A stretch of 64,000 nt of DNA from Mesostigma viride (Eukaryota; Streptophyta; Mesostigmatophyceae; Mesostigmatales; Mesostigmataceae), in the NCBI GenBank assembly GCA_009746045.1, contig RPFO01000240.1:646001-710000 (forward strand), read 5' to 3'. A program made the translations under genes and the position numbers. This document shows, in pieces, positions 8,291 to 17,079 of the stretch. Position 1 is the stretch's first letter; the number at the start of each line of letters is the position of its first letter. Under the pieces are notes generated by a model, which saw nothing but the letters and a program-made list of their open reading frames with translations, had not been told where the DNA came from and did no database searches.

Positions 8291-10227
8291 CATCATCCCC
8301 TGTAAATAGTCAATCACCCCTAGGGGAAGGTGTGCTGGATGTACATAAGGACGGGGGTGTGCCCCTTGTGCAGCACCAAGGGTGTAAAGATGTTGTTCTT
8401 CCACTGGATTGCAATAACAATGCTGCAGCTGAATTCCCTATGCCTCATGCAGGTGGTGGGTCTCCAGCAGGTGCTGGCCTGGAGGGCCAAGGGACCTTGC
8501 TGGAAGGGCCTGGAGCGGTCCAGGGTGCAGGGCCTGGCTTGGGGCGTCAGGATGGCCTGCAGGGAAGCCCTGGAACCTCAGGAGTGGATCATGTGTCCCC
8601 ACACACGGTTCAGACGTCTCGCCAGGTCAGTACTGAGAGAGTACTGAGCTATGCTGAGGCTGGCCATAGGTTACATCACATGTTTGGGCACTCTGGGCAG
8701 GCAGCAATGTTTGCTTGGAAGCTAGGTAGGGAGCCTTTGTGGGAGGCATGCCAGGCTGCTGCTGAGAACTGTGGTTGCCAGGAGAATGCTGTTCACCCAC
8801 CTCAGTCCCATGCTAGGGAGCCTGCTAGGGAGCGTGGCGACATCCAGATGGATATCCAGCATATCAGGGGCTTGTATATATTGGTGGAGGTGGACAGGTT
8901 CAGTAGATACAGGCTGATAGACGTTCTGCCTGGTATGCAGGAGCACCACTTGTTGTTGGGTATGAAGGCCCTGGTCCCAGGCTTTGGGGTGTGCAAGAGT
9001 GTGCAGGCAGACTTGCAGTTTGACTGTTTGCTCAAGCATCAGGACCAGCTGCCTTGTAAGCTGGTAGTAGTCCCCAGGGAGAGTCATGGGCAGCAAGGGG
9101 CTGTAGAGAGATCCATACGTGAGGTGAAGACAGTGGTGCTAGCGGCAGAGACAGTGCCACTTGTGGCATCTGCCTTAGAGAGGGCAGCCTGGTGTAAGGG
9201 GATAGAAGAGCAGCTGAACCACAGAGTTAACTATTACTTTGATGGTGTGGCTGTCTCTCCCCTGGCCCTGCAGTATAGCGTACTGCCTGAGAACGTGGTG
9301 CAGGCCAGTCTTAGGAAGGCAGATAGGTTATTTGCCCAGCTGAGACGTAAGGACAAGAACTGGAATGTGCTGAGGCCTCAGGTGGGGCTGAAGGTCAGGA
9401 TGTGGAAGGAACCATCTATTCCAGGCAAGCGGGGGAAGTGGCAGGATGGGGTTGTCACTCGTGTGGAAGAAGCTAACAGATCTTGCCTGGTGGCTTTGGA
9501 AAAGGATCCAAGGCACGTGTACAGGTTGTCCTGGGCTCATGTCAAGGAAAGAAGGCCACGTGCAATCTGGCCTGCAGACGGGCCAGGCCCTCCCAGCTGG
9601 GTTGAGGAGCCAGGCCAGAGCCAGGCAGCAGCAGCTAACAATCCTCTGGTGGTGGATGATGGTCTGTCCCTGCTGGAAGATGACGAGCAGGAGGAGGCTG
9701 CTGAAGCAACTGTCACAAGGCCAGAGGGGACGGGGCAGCCACCTAAGGCCCGGGGGCCTCTCATGGCGGACGTCATCCGAGCACTCATGCGCAGCAAACA
9801 TGATCCCAAGGTATCCAAGCTCACGGGGTGGGGGTCGTGCTGGGCAGCTACAATGGAGGTAGATACCAACTCACAGGTGTCTGTCATCAGGGAAGAGGAT
9901 GCTGTAGGCTTACAGATGTCCCATCCCAGTTGCCTTGCTGTGTCTGATTTCTCAGGAAAGGTGTCCATGAAGATCCTTGGGGAAGTGAGTGTGCCTATCT
10001 TAGGGGTGCCCACCACGTTCTGTGTGGTAGAGGGCTATCAGGGGCCTGCCATTCTGGGTCAGAACTTCTTGTGCATGCCAGGGGTTACTTTGACCTCTGA
10101 TGAGTTGGCACTAGAAGGCAGGGGCAGCCTCCCCCTTGAAAGATATCACTATTCCCAGGGTCTTGCAGTGGCGGTGAAGGCTGTTAGAGTCAGCCAGCTG
10201 AGGGTCCTCAAGGTCAGGAGCCCATAG
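8284..10227 (+). CDS. copia-1 pol: integrase then protease-like domain
   Basis: Open frame (first Met at 8332, 631 residues) continuous with gag after the TGA. The integrase zinc region has HRLHHMFGH and CGC. The catalytic core runs GDIQMDIQHI, VQADLQFD and HGQQGAVERSIREVK, giving the D, D, E positions. A basic C-terminal segment GKRGKWQDGVVTRV follows, then a Glu-rich hinge. From about 9830 comes a retropepsin-like segment: VDTNSQVSVI, SDFSGKV, VPILGVP and AILGQNFL. It has DTN where DTG/DSG is expected. A protease-like domain after integrase is the reverse of the usual copia order (PR before IN) but recurs in copia-2 and copia-3. Confidence 0.8.
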   Translation, partial: LATSSPVNSQSPLGEGVLDVHKDGGVPLVQHQGCKDVVLPLDCNNNAAAEFPMPHAGGGSPAGAGLEGQGTLLEGPGAVQGAGPGLGRQDGLQGSPGTSGVDHVSPHTVQTSRQVSTERVLSYAEAGHRLHHMFGHSGQAAMFAWKLGREPLWEACQAAAENCGCQENAVHPPQSHAREPARERGDIQMDIQHIRGLYILVEVDRFSRYRLIDVLPGMQEHHLLLGMKALVPGFGVCKSVQADLQFDCLLKHQDQLPCKLVVVPRESHGQQGAVERSIREVKTVVLAAETVPLVASALERAAWCKGIEEQLNHRVNYYFDGVAVSPLALQYSVLPENVVQASLRKADRLFAQLRRKDKNWNVLRPQVGLKVRMWKEPSIPGKRGKWQDGVVTRVEEANRSCLVALEKDPRHVYRLSWAHVKERRPRAIWPADGPGPPSWVEEPGQSQAAAANNPLVVDDGLSLLEDDEQEEAAEATVTRPEGTGQPPKARGPLMADVIRALMRSKHDPKVSKLTGWGSCWAATMEVDTNSQVSVIREEDAVGLQMSHPSCLAVSDFSGKVSMKILGEVSVPILGVPTTFCVVEGYQGPAILGQNFLCMPGVTLTSDELALEGRGSLPLERYHYSQGLAVAVKAVRVSQLRVLKVRSP

Positions 10228-10238
10228 CTGAGGACCTG

Positions 10239-11907
10239 TTGATAATCCCAACCACCTTTGATCCACGGCAGTTAGGGGTAAACAGGTACCAGATAGCTGC
10301 TCACAGTCCTATTCCCTGGCGCCAGCTAGTCGAGATGATGCAAAGCCCCAAGATGGCTAAGGCATGGACTCTTGGCTTTGTTGCTTCCGGGCATGAGTGG
10401 ATAGTTTCCAACTGTGCAGAACCTGTGGATGAGCTGCCAGAAGCTCACCAGCTGCTCAGATTGATGTTTGTCCTCAAGCTCAAGGAGGTAGATGGTGTCC
10501 AGGTGCCACACGTCAGACCAGTTGTAACCGAGTATCATGGCACTGGCCAGTTGTTAGATGAGGAGCTCTATACTCCAGGGATGCTGCATGACACGTGGAG
10601 GATTCTGCTGTGTATATTTCTGTCTTTTCTGGTTAAGGGTGTGCCCTACAGCTCTGTGCTGATTGATTTCAAGAGAGCTTTTCTCAAGGGTGACCAAGAT
10701 CAGGCCAGGCAGACTTGGAGAGATATCCCTCCTTTCTTTGTGACTGTACCTGCTGTATGGAGAGCAGAGATAAAGGCCAGGTACCTGAGAATTCTAAAAG
10801 GGTTGGAAGGTCTCAGGTCCAGTCCCATCATCTGGAGAAAGAGCCTAGAGAAATTCTTGAAGAATACTTGTGGGTTTTCTGTGTCTCCAGTGGATCCTTG
10901 TCTGTTCCAACTTCCAAGGGTCACACAATGACCTCCCTGTCTTTGCCTCCCTGCATGGTGATGACCTGCATCTCATAGGTCCACCAGACTGGGTTGAGGC
11001 TGTTTTGGCCAAGATCCAGAAGCGGTTTGAGCTGGGTAAGATACAGCACATGGTGGAAAATGAGCCTATGGTCTTCTGTGGCATGCAGGCTACGTTGTTC
11101 CAAGCCAAGGGCTCGTGGTTCATCAGGATGGAGGGTGGTAAGGACTATCCACAGCAGATTATAGATGCATTGCAGGAGCCCATCACGCAGGCTAGGTGTG
11201 CTACCATCAGGGGCATGCTGGCATGGCTTGCAAGTATATGTGCCCCTGACTTGCTGGTTTTGAGTCGACTTACTGATTCCCAGCTGGTTGAGGTGGGTGC
11301 TGAGAGTGTGGTGCAGGCTGTCATGATGTCTCCCCCTCTTATACTGGGTCCTGTGGATTTGTACAAGCCCCTTGACATGGTTCTCTATGTAGACAGTTCT
11401 ATGGATAATAGGAAGGTCACAGAGGTCAGGGGCAGGGCAGCAGCATTAGTTACCCTGGAGCAAGATCGCACCTCACTTGTTACCTGGTACAGTCGGTTGC
11501 AGAACAGGGTTACACCCAGCAGTGATATTGCTGAGTGCAGGGCAATCTGTGAAGGGCTGCATACTGCTCTTTACTTGAGGGAGCTCTTCTACCAGCTATG
11601 TCAAGTGGCTTCCTGTAGGTTGCAGCTGCACACACTGGTGAGGACTGATAGCATGGGCATGGTGCAATTTGTGCACAGGCAGCTGGCCAGGAGCAGGGAC
11701 CTTGACTACTTGTTGCTCAAGGAGATGTCCTACCTAGCTCACATTGAACATGTGCCTGGTGTGGACAACCCTGCAGATGCCCTCACCAAGCTGGAGGAGA
11801 AGGCGGAGAGGCAGTACCCCTGCTCCGTGGGCTCATGGACCCCTTACACGGGCGGCCATAGAGACCAGGCCTTGCTTCAGCTTGGGTGTCCCCAGTGGGC
11901 TGCTTGA
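10239..11907 (+). pseudogene. copia-1 reverse transcriptase and RNase H
   Basis: Copia-type RT in two overlapping frames (10239-10931 and 10870-11907), joined by a frameshift near 10900. The first holds RPVVTEYHGTG, ELYTPG, LIDFKRAFLKGD (palm motif A) and SSPIIWRKSLE. The second holds LHGDDLHLIG, where HGDD (10954-10965) replaces the usual YVDD, then VFCGMQATLFQ and the copia RNase H: VDSSMDNRKVTEVRGRAA, LVTWYSRLQ, AECRAICEGL and VPGVDNPADALTKLE. Both catalytic Asp of the box are kept. Pol is split from the upstream frame by a TAG at 10225. Confidence 0.9.
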
Positions 11908-12570
11908 CCAAAGTACCAAGTGGTGACTGGTGCTTACTGGTTGACAGCCGGTCCTTCAGGGTTAGGTACACCCTCCTGGACAGGAGTTGGTGTGGAATGT
12001 CACTCCTACCAGCTGAGAATCATGCCTGGCCCTCCCCATGGGGTTCAGAAGAGTCGCCAGGACTTAAGTCGACGCCTTTGGCCTCAAACAGTTAGGCCAT
12101 GCAAGGGCAACCCGAATGCTGGTTCTTACAGGTTGCTGCATATATGTTTTCTAGTGCTTGTTTCCAACCTGTTGCTAATAAAGAACCTGGTTGTGTGACC
12201 ATGTGGAGCATGGTTGCCAGGGAGCCACATTCTGGGTTATATAATGCTTGAATAAACCATAATCATGTCTCTCTCATGTTGTTCTCATGGTTGTAATGTA
12301 TCTCTTGTGTGAAGTTCCAGGTCACCTATAAACCTGGAGATTGGGGTGGGGTTCAATTCCCCAGCAGAGCCACAGCCTGGCATGAGTGATTACTGGGCTT
12401 AACACCCAGTGAAGACATGGGCTCCCCAATAAGGCAGTATTTGCATGGGTGCTACCTGAGTCTCTTTGAGCAAAAAAGGGAAAGGCTGGCCAAGGCGGGC
12501 GCCATAAGAACGGGCGCCTGTGATAACTGTGAAAGATCAGGAACTCACAATAATACGTTCTTGGCATCCT
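11908..12570 (+). other. copia-1 3' region, candidate LTR, no gene
   Basis: No coding frame I believe in. A possible LTR start (AGTTGGTG) is near 11980. Two AATAAA polyadenylation-type signals occur near 12177 and 12252, as expected in an LTR R region. The stretch ends at the TTAA where transposon M1 begins. Confidence 0.4.
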
Positions 12571-12612
12571 TTAAGGGGACTCGGCGCGGCGAATTTTTTC
12601 CGCGCCAAAAAA
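12571..12612 (+). repeat. left terminal inverted repeat and palindromic subterminal block of M1
   Basis: TTAAGGGGACTCG is followed by two overlapping inverted repeats: GGCGCGG pairs with CCGCGCC, and GAATTTTTT pairs with AAAAAAATTC. The M2 version is a perfect palindrome (45881-45906). Likely transposase or host-protein binding site. Confidence 0.7.
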
Positions 12613-12646
12613 ATTCCCGCCGGACGCACTGAGTGAAAAGTGGAGG

Positions 12647-13027
12647 GTGGACGAATGCACGTGCGGAGTGGGTGCGATGGCGGTCACGCGGTCGGATAAA
12701 AAGCTGGAACGCGAGAGTATTTTGGCCCTGCAAGCATGGCAGGTTGAGTCCAAGTGTTCCGACATAAAATTAGATGATCTACTCTCGCGCGACGGTCTCG
12801 TAGCGGCCGGCTCGGCTGGGAAAAACCACGAACCTCCGACCGACCGCAACGCAGCCAACAATATTTTTCGTCATGCAGCATACCGCCATTTTTCGGCCCG
12901 GATGGGGTGGATCAACGCTGATGGAACTGCTAAAAAGCTTCCTAAAGCATTCAGCGACATCGTTCGCGATCGATTTCCAGATTCCCGGGCTAATTACACC
13001 GGATTTATCGAAACTGCCGATCGCTGA
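12647..13027 (+). CDS. N-terminal ORF of the M1 transposase region, unknown
   Basis: A 126-residue frame just inside the left end, basic and Lys/Ala-rich (RSDKKLERESILALQAW). I recognise no domain. The corresponding part of M2, read on the minus strand (about 45678-45840), has a similar layout starting near an AMAT/AMAV motif, which argues that it is a real but poorly conserved N-terminus. It could be a separate small protein or an upstream exon of the transposase. Confidence 0.45.
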   Translation: MDECTCGVGAMAVTRSDKKLERESILALQAWQVESKCSDIKLDDLLSRDGLVAAGSAGKNHEPPTDRNAANNIFRHAAYRHFSARMGWINADGTAKKLPKAFSDIVRDRFPDSRANYTGFIETADR

Positions 13028-13032
13028 CATTT

Positions 13033-14544
13033 TTGCGCTGCGATGGCCGCGCCCACTTTTCGTGCATGATGGGCCGTAAAAACGCCAGAGCGAAATCCCA
13101 GCGGCTTCGCTTTGAGCGACAGGCTGCCGGAGAGCAGCCTTCGGTGCCTGCGCCTCTGAAAAGGGGCCGTGGCAGACCGAAGGGTTCGAAGACAAGGGTT
13201 GGTGTCGGCAGGCCTAAAGGGTCTAAGAAAAAGAAATGGCGATCATCCACGCCAGTTTCTGTGGGCATGGCGGATGTTTCAGCGGCGGGGGTCGGCCAGA
13301 ATGCTGGGAATGCACCGAGCAGCGGCGAGATGGAGCTTGGTGCGGAAATTCTCGGCGATGAAGGTATGCCAGCCACTGGGCGTAAGCGAGCGCTCGTGAG
13401 CCCTTACACCCCGTCTCCGAAGAAGCTTGACAGCCGTGGGCATCATTTGAGGCAGGCAGCCGATCAGCCGCCCCCTCCCCCCTGCGATCCCATTTCATGG
13501 CAGCGCATTGTTGTTGATACAGTGTGCCTTGAAGGAATTGTTGGCCATTTAGCCTGCCCTGAATGCCATGAGAAGTCCCTGAAGCTGGGGCATAAGACGC
13601 AGCCTGGGCCCTGTGCATCTTTGCTGCTGGTGACATTTTGCACAAATCCCCACTGTCGGGCGGAGAATAAGAAGCCTTGGCACCATGCAGAGCCAGCGGA
13701 GGTGGGGGGAGGCCTGGCAAGGGTGGGAATGTCACGTGCTTCCAAGAATGCTCTCCTGGCCCTGAACACTGTCATCCATGGTGTCACACGGAGTGACCTG
13801 CTGCGTGTGTGGAGCACGATGGACATGGAATTCCCCAAGCATGGTAGCGTGTGGCGGAAAGATGTGCTTATGGTCGCGCGCATTGTGATTGAGTACCTGC
13901 ACACTGTGATAGAGGAAAACCGTGAGGTAGTGAGGCAGTGGGAGCGGGATAATGGCAGGTTCCCTGACCTGGATGGGTTCCTTCGGCAGGCCACGCGCGC
14001 TACCTTTGATGGCAGCTGGGCTAATCGTGGGTACAGGTCACTGCTGGGGCAGCAACTGTTAATCCACGACGTGTTGAAGCTTATCATAGCCCACCATGTG
14101 TCCAGCAAGTGGTGTGCCTTTTGCATGCGTGTGGCGGGCAAGAAGGATGCAGATGGTAAGCCTAGAGTGCCAGCCCCCCATATGTGTTTCAAGAACCATG
14201 CGACCACAAGCAAGAGCATGGAAGGCGCGGGTGCAGTGGTGATGTTGCTAGATGTGATGTCGCTAGAATCGGGGGTGTTCACAGGTCAAGTGATGGAGAG
14301 GGCAGGGAGTGAGCAGGGACAGAAGGGCAGCAAGCCTGAGAGCCAGCGGCTTTGGGTGACCAAGGTAGTGAGTGATGGGGACACGAGTTGGTATGCACAA
14401 GTGAGGGAGAATCAGGTGTTGAAGGAGGCAAATCACATCCCTGACAAAGACAATGACCTGAACCACCTGTCCATCAACCTGCACAGTGCACTAGTGGCCA
14501 CGAAGAAGACGTGGCTGTCTATACTAAGCACAAGAATGTGCTAG
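13033..14544 (+). CDS. Mutator-like DDE transposase with AT-hooks (M1)
   Basis: Catalyses cut-and-paste movement of M1. The N-terminus has two AT-hook-like motifs, KRGRGRPKGSK and GVGRPKGSKKKK (about residues 39-70), suited to AT-rich DNA binding. A Cys pair region (HLACPECHEK, FCTNPHCR) follows. The catalytic domain shows ATFDGSWANRGY (first Asp), a CAFC...MCFKNH zinc-like segment, SKSMEGAGAVVML and WVTKVVSDGDTSW (second Asp). This motif order matches the Mutator-type transposase domain seen in many algae and invertebrates. The frame closes at 14544 while conserved-looking sequence continues in the next frame from 14511, so there is a frameshift or a short intron. Confidence 0.72.
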   Translation: MRCDGRAHFSCMMGRKNARAKSQRLRFERQAAGEQPSVPAPLKRGRGRPKGSKTRVGVGRPKGSKKKKWRSSTPVSVGMADVSAAGVGQNAGNAPSSGEMELGAEILGDEGMPATGRKRALVSPYTPSPKKLDSRGHHLRQAADQPPPPPCDPISWQRIVVDTVCLEGIVGHLACPECHEKSLKLGHKTQPGPCASLLLVTFCTNPHCRAENKKPWHHAEPAEVGGGLARVGMSRASKNALLALNTVIHGVTRSDLLRVWSTMDMEFPKHGSVWRKDVLMVARIVIEYLHTVIEENREVVRQWERDNGRFPDLDGFLRQATRATFDGSWANRGYRSLLGQQLLIHDVLKLIIAHHVSSKWCAFCMRVAGKKDADGKPRVPAPHMCFKNHATTSKSMEGAGAVVMLLDVMSLESGVFTGQVMERAGSEQGQKGSKPESQRLWVTKVVSDGDTSWYAQVRENQVLKEANHIPDKDNDLNHLSINLHSALVATKKTWLSILSTRMC

Positions 14545-15209
14545 GAGAGAAGACCCACATCTGGCACATGCTGCGGGGTTACCGTGCCTGCATACGCTGC
14601 AACTATCACATGGGTGCCACGTGGCTGCACGGCGCATTGGCCAACGCGCTGGAACATTATCATGGCAACCACACGCATTGCAATGCATGGCCCAACCACA
14701 TGAAGCAGAAAATTGGGGAGGTGGTGCAGCGCCAATGGTGTGGTGTGCATACCAAGAAGAAGAACCTGCCGCCTTGGGGGGGGCGGGCCTGGCTGCCTCG
14801 TGTGTCGGAGAAGGGTGGGGTGGTGGTGCAGGTGGACGAGCTTGTCCGCGAGGTCTGGGGCAGATTCAGCTCGATGGAGGTGCTGGAAGGGTGCTGCCAC
14901 AATAGCTCCTCCAACCACAACGAGTTCACTCATTCACAGCAAGTGCTTGCCACACCTGGGGGGAAGGGGGGCTTTGCTGGGGGGCTGTACGCTGCCTTTT
15001 GCGCGGTAGGTGCCCTGCGTGCCCCAAAGGGCGAGACATGGTTTATTCCAATAGCGGGGAAGCTGGGCATTTCCATGTGCCCTGAGGCACTAGCTCAGTT
15101 GCAAGAGCTGACTGAGGCAAGGTTGCGCCAGCAGAAGAGGAAGAAGACACGAGTTCAAGCAGCAAAGGGCGCAGGGCAAAGCCATCCGGGCTGGGGTTTA
15201 TTGGGATGA
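14511..15209 (+). CDS. M1 transposase C-terminal continuation
   Basis: A 232-residue frame overlapping the end of the main transposase ORF. It holds GYRACIRCNYHMGATWLHGALANAL, a His/Cys-rich run (EHYHGNHTHCNAW) and a basic tail (RLRQQKRKKTR). Length and position fit the C-terminal third of the DDE domain and tail. I cannot place the final acidic catalytic residue with certainty. It is probably joined to the preceding ORF by splicing or broken from it by a frameshift near 14500. Confidence 0.55.
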   Translation: MAVYTKHKNVLGEKTHIWHMLRGYRACIRCNYHMGATWLHGALANALEHYHGNHTHCNAWPNHMKQKIGEVVQRQWCGVHTKKKNLPPWGGRAWLPRVSEKGGVVVQVDELVREVWGRFSSMEVLEGCCHNSSSNHNEFTHSQQVLATPGGKGGFAGGLYAAFCAVGALRAPKGETWFIPIAGKLGISMCPEALAQLQELTEARLRQQKRKKTRVQAAKGAGQSHPGWGLLG

Positions 15210-15258
15210 AAACAAGAAGGACAAGTCCACCTATGCTAAGGGCACAGCGTATGGGGGG

Positions 15259-15522
15259 GTGGGCCCTGCCACAGGGGGTGTGGATGTGTGCGACAGTGAC
15301 AGTGAGGGTGAGGAGGAATATATGGATGATGTTCCCTGCCTTCGCTGTGCTATTCCCACCCCGCTCCCTGGCAATAATTTTCTGCTGTGCAGCACGGTGG
15401 GCTGCGAGGGAGGGCTTCACCTCAAGTGCTGCAACCCTCCCCTGCGTCGCGTGCCCGATGGGGACTGGTTTTGCCCCTTGTGCACGGGGCAGAACGACAT
15501 CACTGAGTCGGATAGTGAATAA
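15259..15522 (+). CDS. PHD zinc finger segment at the M1 transposase end
   Basis: An acidic lead (DSDSEGEEEYMDD) is followed by a PHD-type pattern: CLRC, LLCSTVGCEGGLHLKCC, a spacer, and WFCPLC. These supply the C4-H-C3 ligands and the Trp two residues before the last Cys pair. PHD fingers read histone H3 tails, so this could steer the transposase to chromatin. It lies about 50 bp after the previous frame closes and is in a different frame, so either an intron or a frameshift separates them. A fused reading is more likely than a separate gene. Confidence 0.7.
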   Translation: MGPATGGVDVCDSDSEGEEEYMDDVPCLRCAIPTPLPGNNFLLCSTVGCEGGLHLKCCNPPLRRVPDGDWFCPLCTGQNDITESDSE

Positions 15523-15936
15523 TTGTGTTATAGTGAACGCCTTAGGTGGCATCACGGGAAAGTCAATAACTTGAGCTAGGGGTGTCAGATTGAGCTCAAA
15601 TTTTGGCAGTGTGTTTCCCCCCACTCAGTGGAACTTTCTATGTATGGATGACCCAGTCTGATGTGTTAATGATTTGATTTATTTTTTTTGGCTAAAAAAA
15701 GTACCCATTTTGCGGGAAAATTAATAACTCAAACAAATGTGACCATTTTGGCCATGTAAATAGCCCAGCTTTTAAAAAAGTGAGGGAACTTTGCAGGTAT
15801 GTATGGGCAAGTCATTTAGACAAGTGGTTTGTCTTGGGCAAAATATCTCATAAATAGCATCTTTTTCTATTTTTAGCTCGCCACCGGTGCGTGGTTGGGG
15901 GTAGTACCCCCAACAAGTGGTGGTATGAATGTCCAA
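15523..15936 (+). other. M1 3' non-coding region
   Basis: AT-rich, no gene. It contains GCATCTTTTTCTATTTTTAG and an inverted GTTGGGGGTAG/TACCCCCAAC hairpin at about 15892-15917. Both are recognisable, in reverse, in M2 at about 43760-43830, which supports common descent. Confidence 0.6.
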
Positions 15937-16984
15937 ACATCATATTTATTAAAAATATAATTACTTACAGCAGAGTGAAATCACTCAAACCAAAGAAACA
16001 CGCCCAGCTATAAACCTATATACAGAGCCATGTCAAAGCTCTATACTACGATAAGACCAATGGAAACGCCTAACGGGAGGAACCTAATAGCCCTGCTGCA
16101 CCGCAAAATCAGCCCGCGTACGGCGGAGCATGATGTCCGCCATGGCCCGAGTCAGCGCCACCGACAAGCGCTGACGCCAATATGACGTCCAGGTCCGCGC
16201 CGACCATGGGGCCCGCTGGCCCTCCAGGTCCAGCCGGTCCTCCCGGAGCCGGCAACACTCCTTGAAGAAGGCGGAGGTCAGGGGCCCCATGGCCCCAAAC
16301 TCCTCCAGGACAAAGGGCACCACACGATGGTGCCCGACGTCGCCGTAGGCCAGGAGCTTGGCCCGCTCCGCCCGGTCCGCCGTGTAACCTGCCGTGAGGG
16401 AGGCCCCAGCCACGTGGCTAAGAGCCAAGGGCCGCGCCACCGAAACGTCAATAAGCAGATGCCGGCCACCCCCCTCAAAGTCCAGCACCACGATGTCAGG
16501 CCGGTGGTTGGGGGAATAGAAGGCAGCGCCATCCGCATCCTCGGACCGGATGTTCGCGTGGGGGAAAACCGACCGAATCATGGCGAGCACCACCGTCAGG
16601 AGGACAGTGTGCAAATACAAATACCAATTCTGATTCTGTTGGCCCCCCATGCAGGCAAGGTAGTGAGTCCCCGTGGGATCCAGCGGCTGCCCACAGCTAC
16701 CACAAGGCCGCCCGGCCGGAACAAGAGGCTGCGGGGCAAATAGCTGGTGCCGGAGCGCCACCGAGTAGTGGCTGGGAGCCAAGGCGAATGGGGGGGCCAT
16801 GGGAAGAGCACGAAGGTACGCCGAGCCCACACTCCGCAAGGAAAGCGAGAACAGCCACGCACGTCCCTGGGCGTTGAGGTCCGCGAAAAGAGCAATCCAA
16901 TCAGCCGTGTGCAGAATACCCGCGTAGGTTTTCTGGTGTTTATCGATGACGCGAGCAGGGAATGCGGCGGGACATCATATTTAT
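15937..16984 (-). mobile_element. 5'-truncated LINE inserted in M1
   Basis: A minus-strand insertion flanked by a perfect 13-bp direct repeat, ACATCATATTTAT (15937-15949 and 16972-16984). The minus-strand 3' end is A/T-rich rather than a long poly(A). The related element M2 carries the uninterrupted target (near 43715-43745), an empty site that confirms the insertion. Only the C-terminal end of the LINE protein is present, as usual after incomplete reverse transcription. Confidence 0.85.
16084..16971 (-). pseudogene. LINE C-terminal restriction-like endonuclease
   Basis: C-terminal end of a non-LTR retrotransposon protein; this domain nicks the target for priming. The frame is open from the truncation point (first Met at 16839) to a stop at 16084. 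Visible are a CCHC-type zinc motif CGSCGQPLDPTGTHYLAC, then RPDIVVLDF and LLIDVSVARP, a PD-(D/E)xK-like core, then a Lys-bearing KLLAYGDVGHH segment. This pattern is typical of R2-type and related LINEs, which carry the endonuclease after RT. The RT itself is absent. Confidence 0.75.
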
Positions 16985-17066
16985 GGTACCCAATCATCAC
17001 TAGATTTTTCCCATGTGCATTGGAAGTGATACTCACTAAAGTCTGTTTTTCAGGCTTTTGGACGTG

Positions 17067-17079
17067 CGAGTCCCCTTAA
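17067..17079 (-). repeat. right terminal inverted repeat of M1
   Basis: CGAGTCCCCTTAA, the exact complement of the left end. The next bases inward (GTCCAAAAGCCTG on the complementary strand) do not match the left side, so the inverted repeat is short. Confidence 0.75.

Larger units (their letters stand above)
6613..12570 (+). mobile_element. copia-like element copia-1
   Basis: LTR retrotransposon with gag, a single pol frame holding integrase then a protease-like domain, and copia-type RT-RNase H. No 5' LTR is visible: the sequence starts straight after the A1 LTR, so the 5' end is probably lost. A candidate 3' LTR begins near 11980 with AGTTGGTG after CTCCTGGACAGG, matching the AGTT start of the other two copia-like LTRs, and may resume after transposon M1 (17080) to end with AACT at 18011. 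That LTR reading is inference. Confidence 0.8.
12571..17079 (+). mobile_element. Mutator-like DNA transposon M1
   Basis: About 4.5 kb bounded by the inverted repeat TTAAGGGGACTCG (12571-12583) and its complement (17067-17079). Inside are an AT-hook/DDE transposase, a PHD finger and, later inserted, a LINE fragment. TTAA flanks both ends here and in the relative M2 (43642-45926); it may be the target duplication or part of the inverted repeat. I see no longer duplication outside it. Subterminal sequence (about 12582-12612) is a GC/AT hairpin-forming block also found in M2. Confidence 0.82.

Noticed and set aside
12320-12390. tRNA-like T-arm (GGGGTTCAATTCCCC)
   Set aside because: No matching acceptor stem and the upstream stem-loop has a 9-11 nt loop instead of a 7-nt anticodon loop; treated as chance.
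12521-12560. Short similarity between 12521-12556 and 17960-17990 suggesting a direct LTR pair
   Set aside because: Only about 30 bp of imperfect match with no extension; not enough to call LTRs.
16327-16743. Plus-strand ORF across the LINE endonuclease
   Set aside because: Antisense to a clearly better minus-strand domain.
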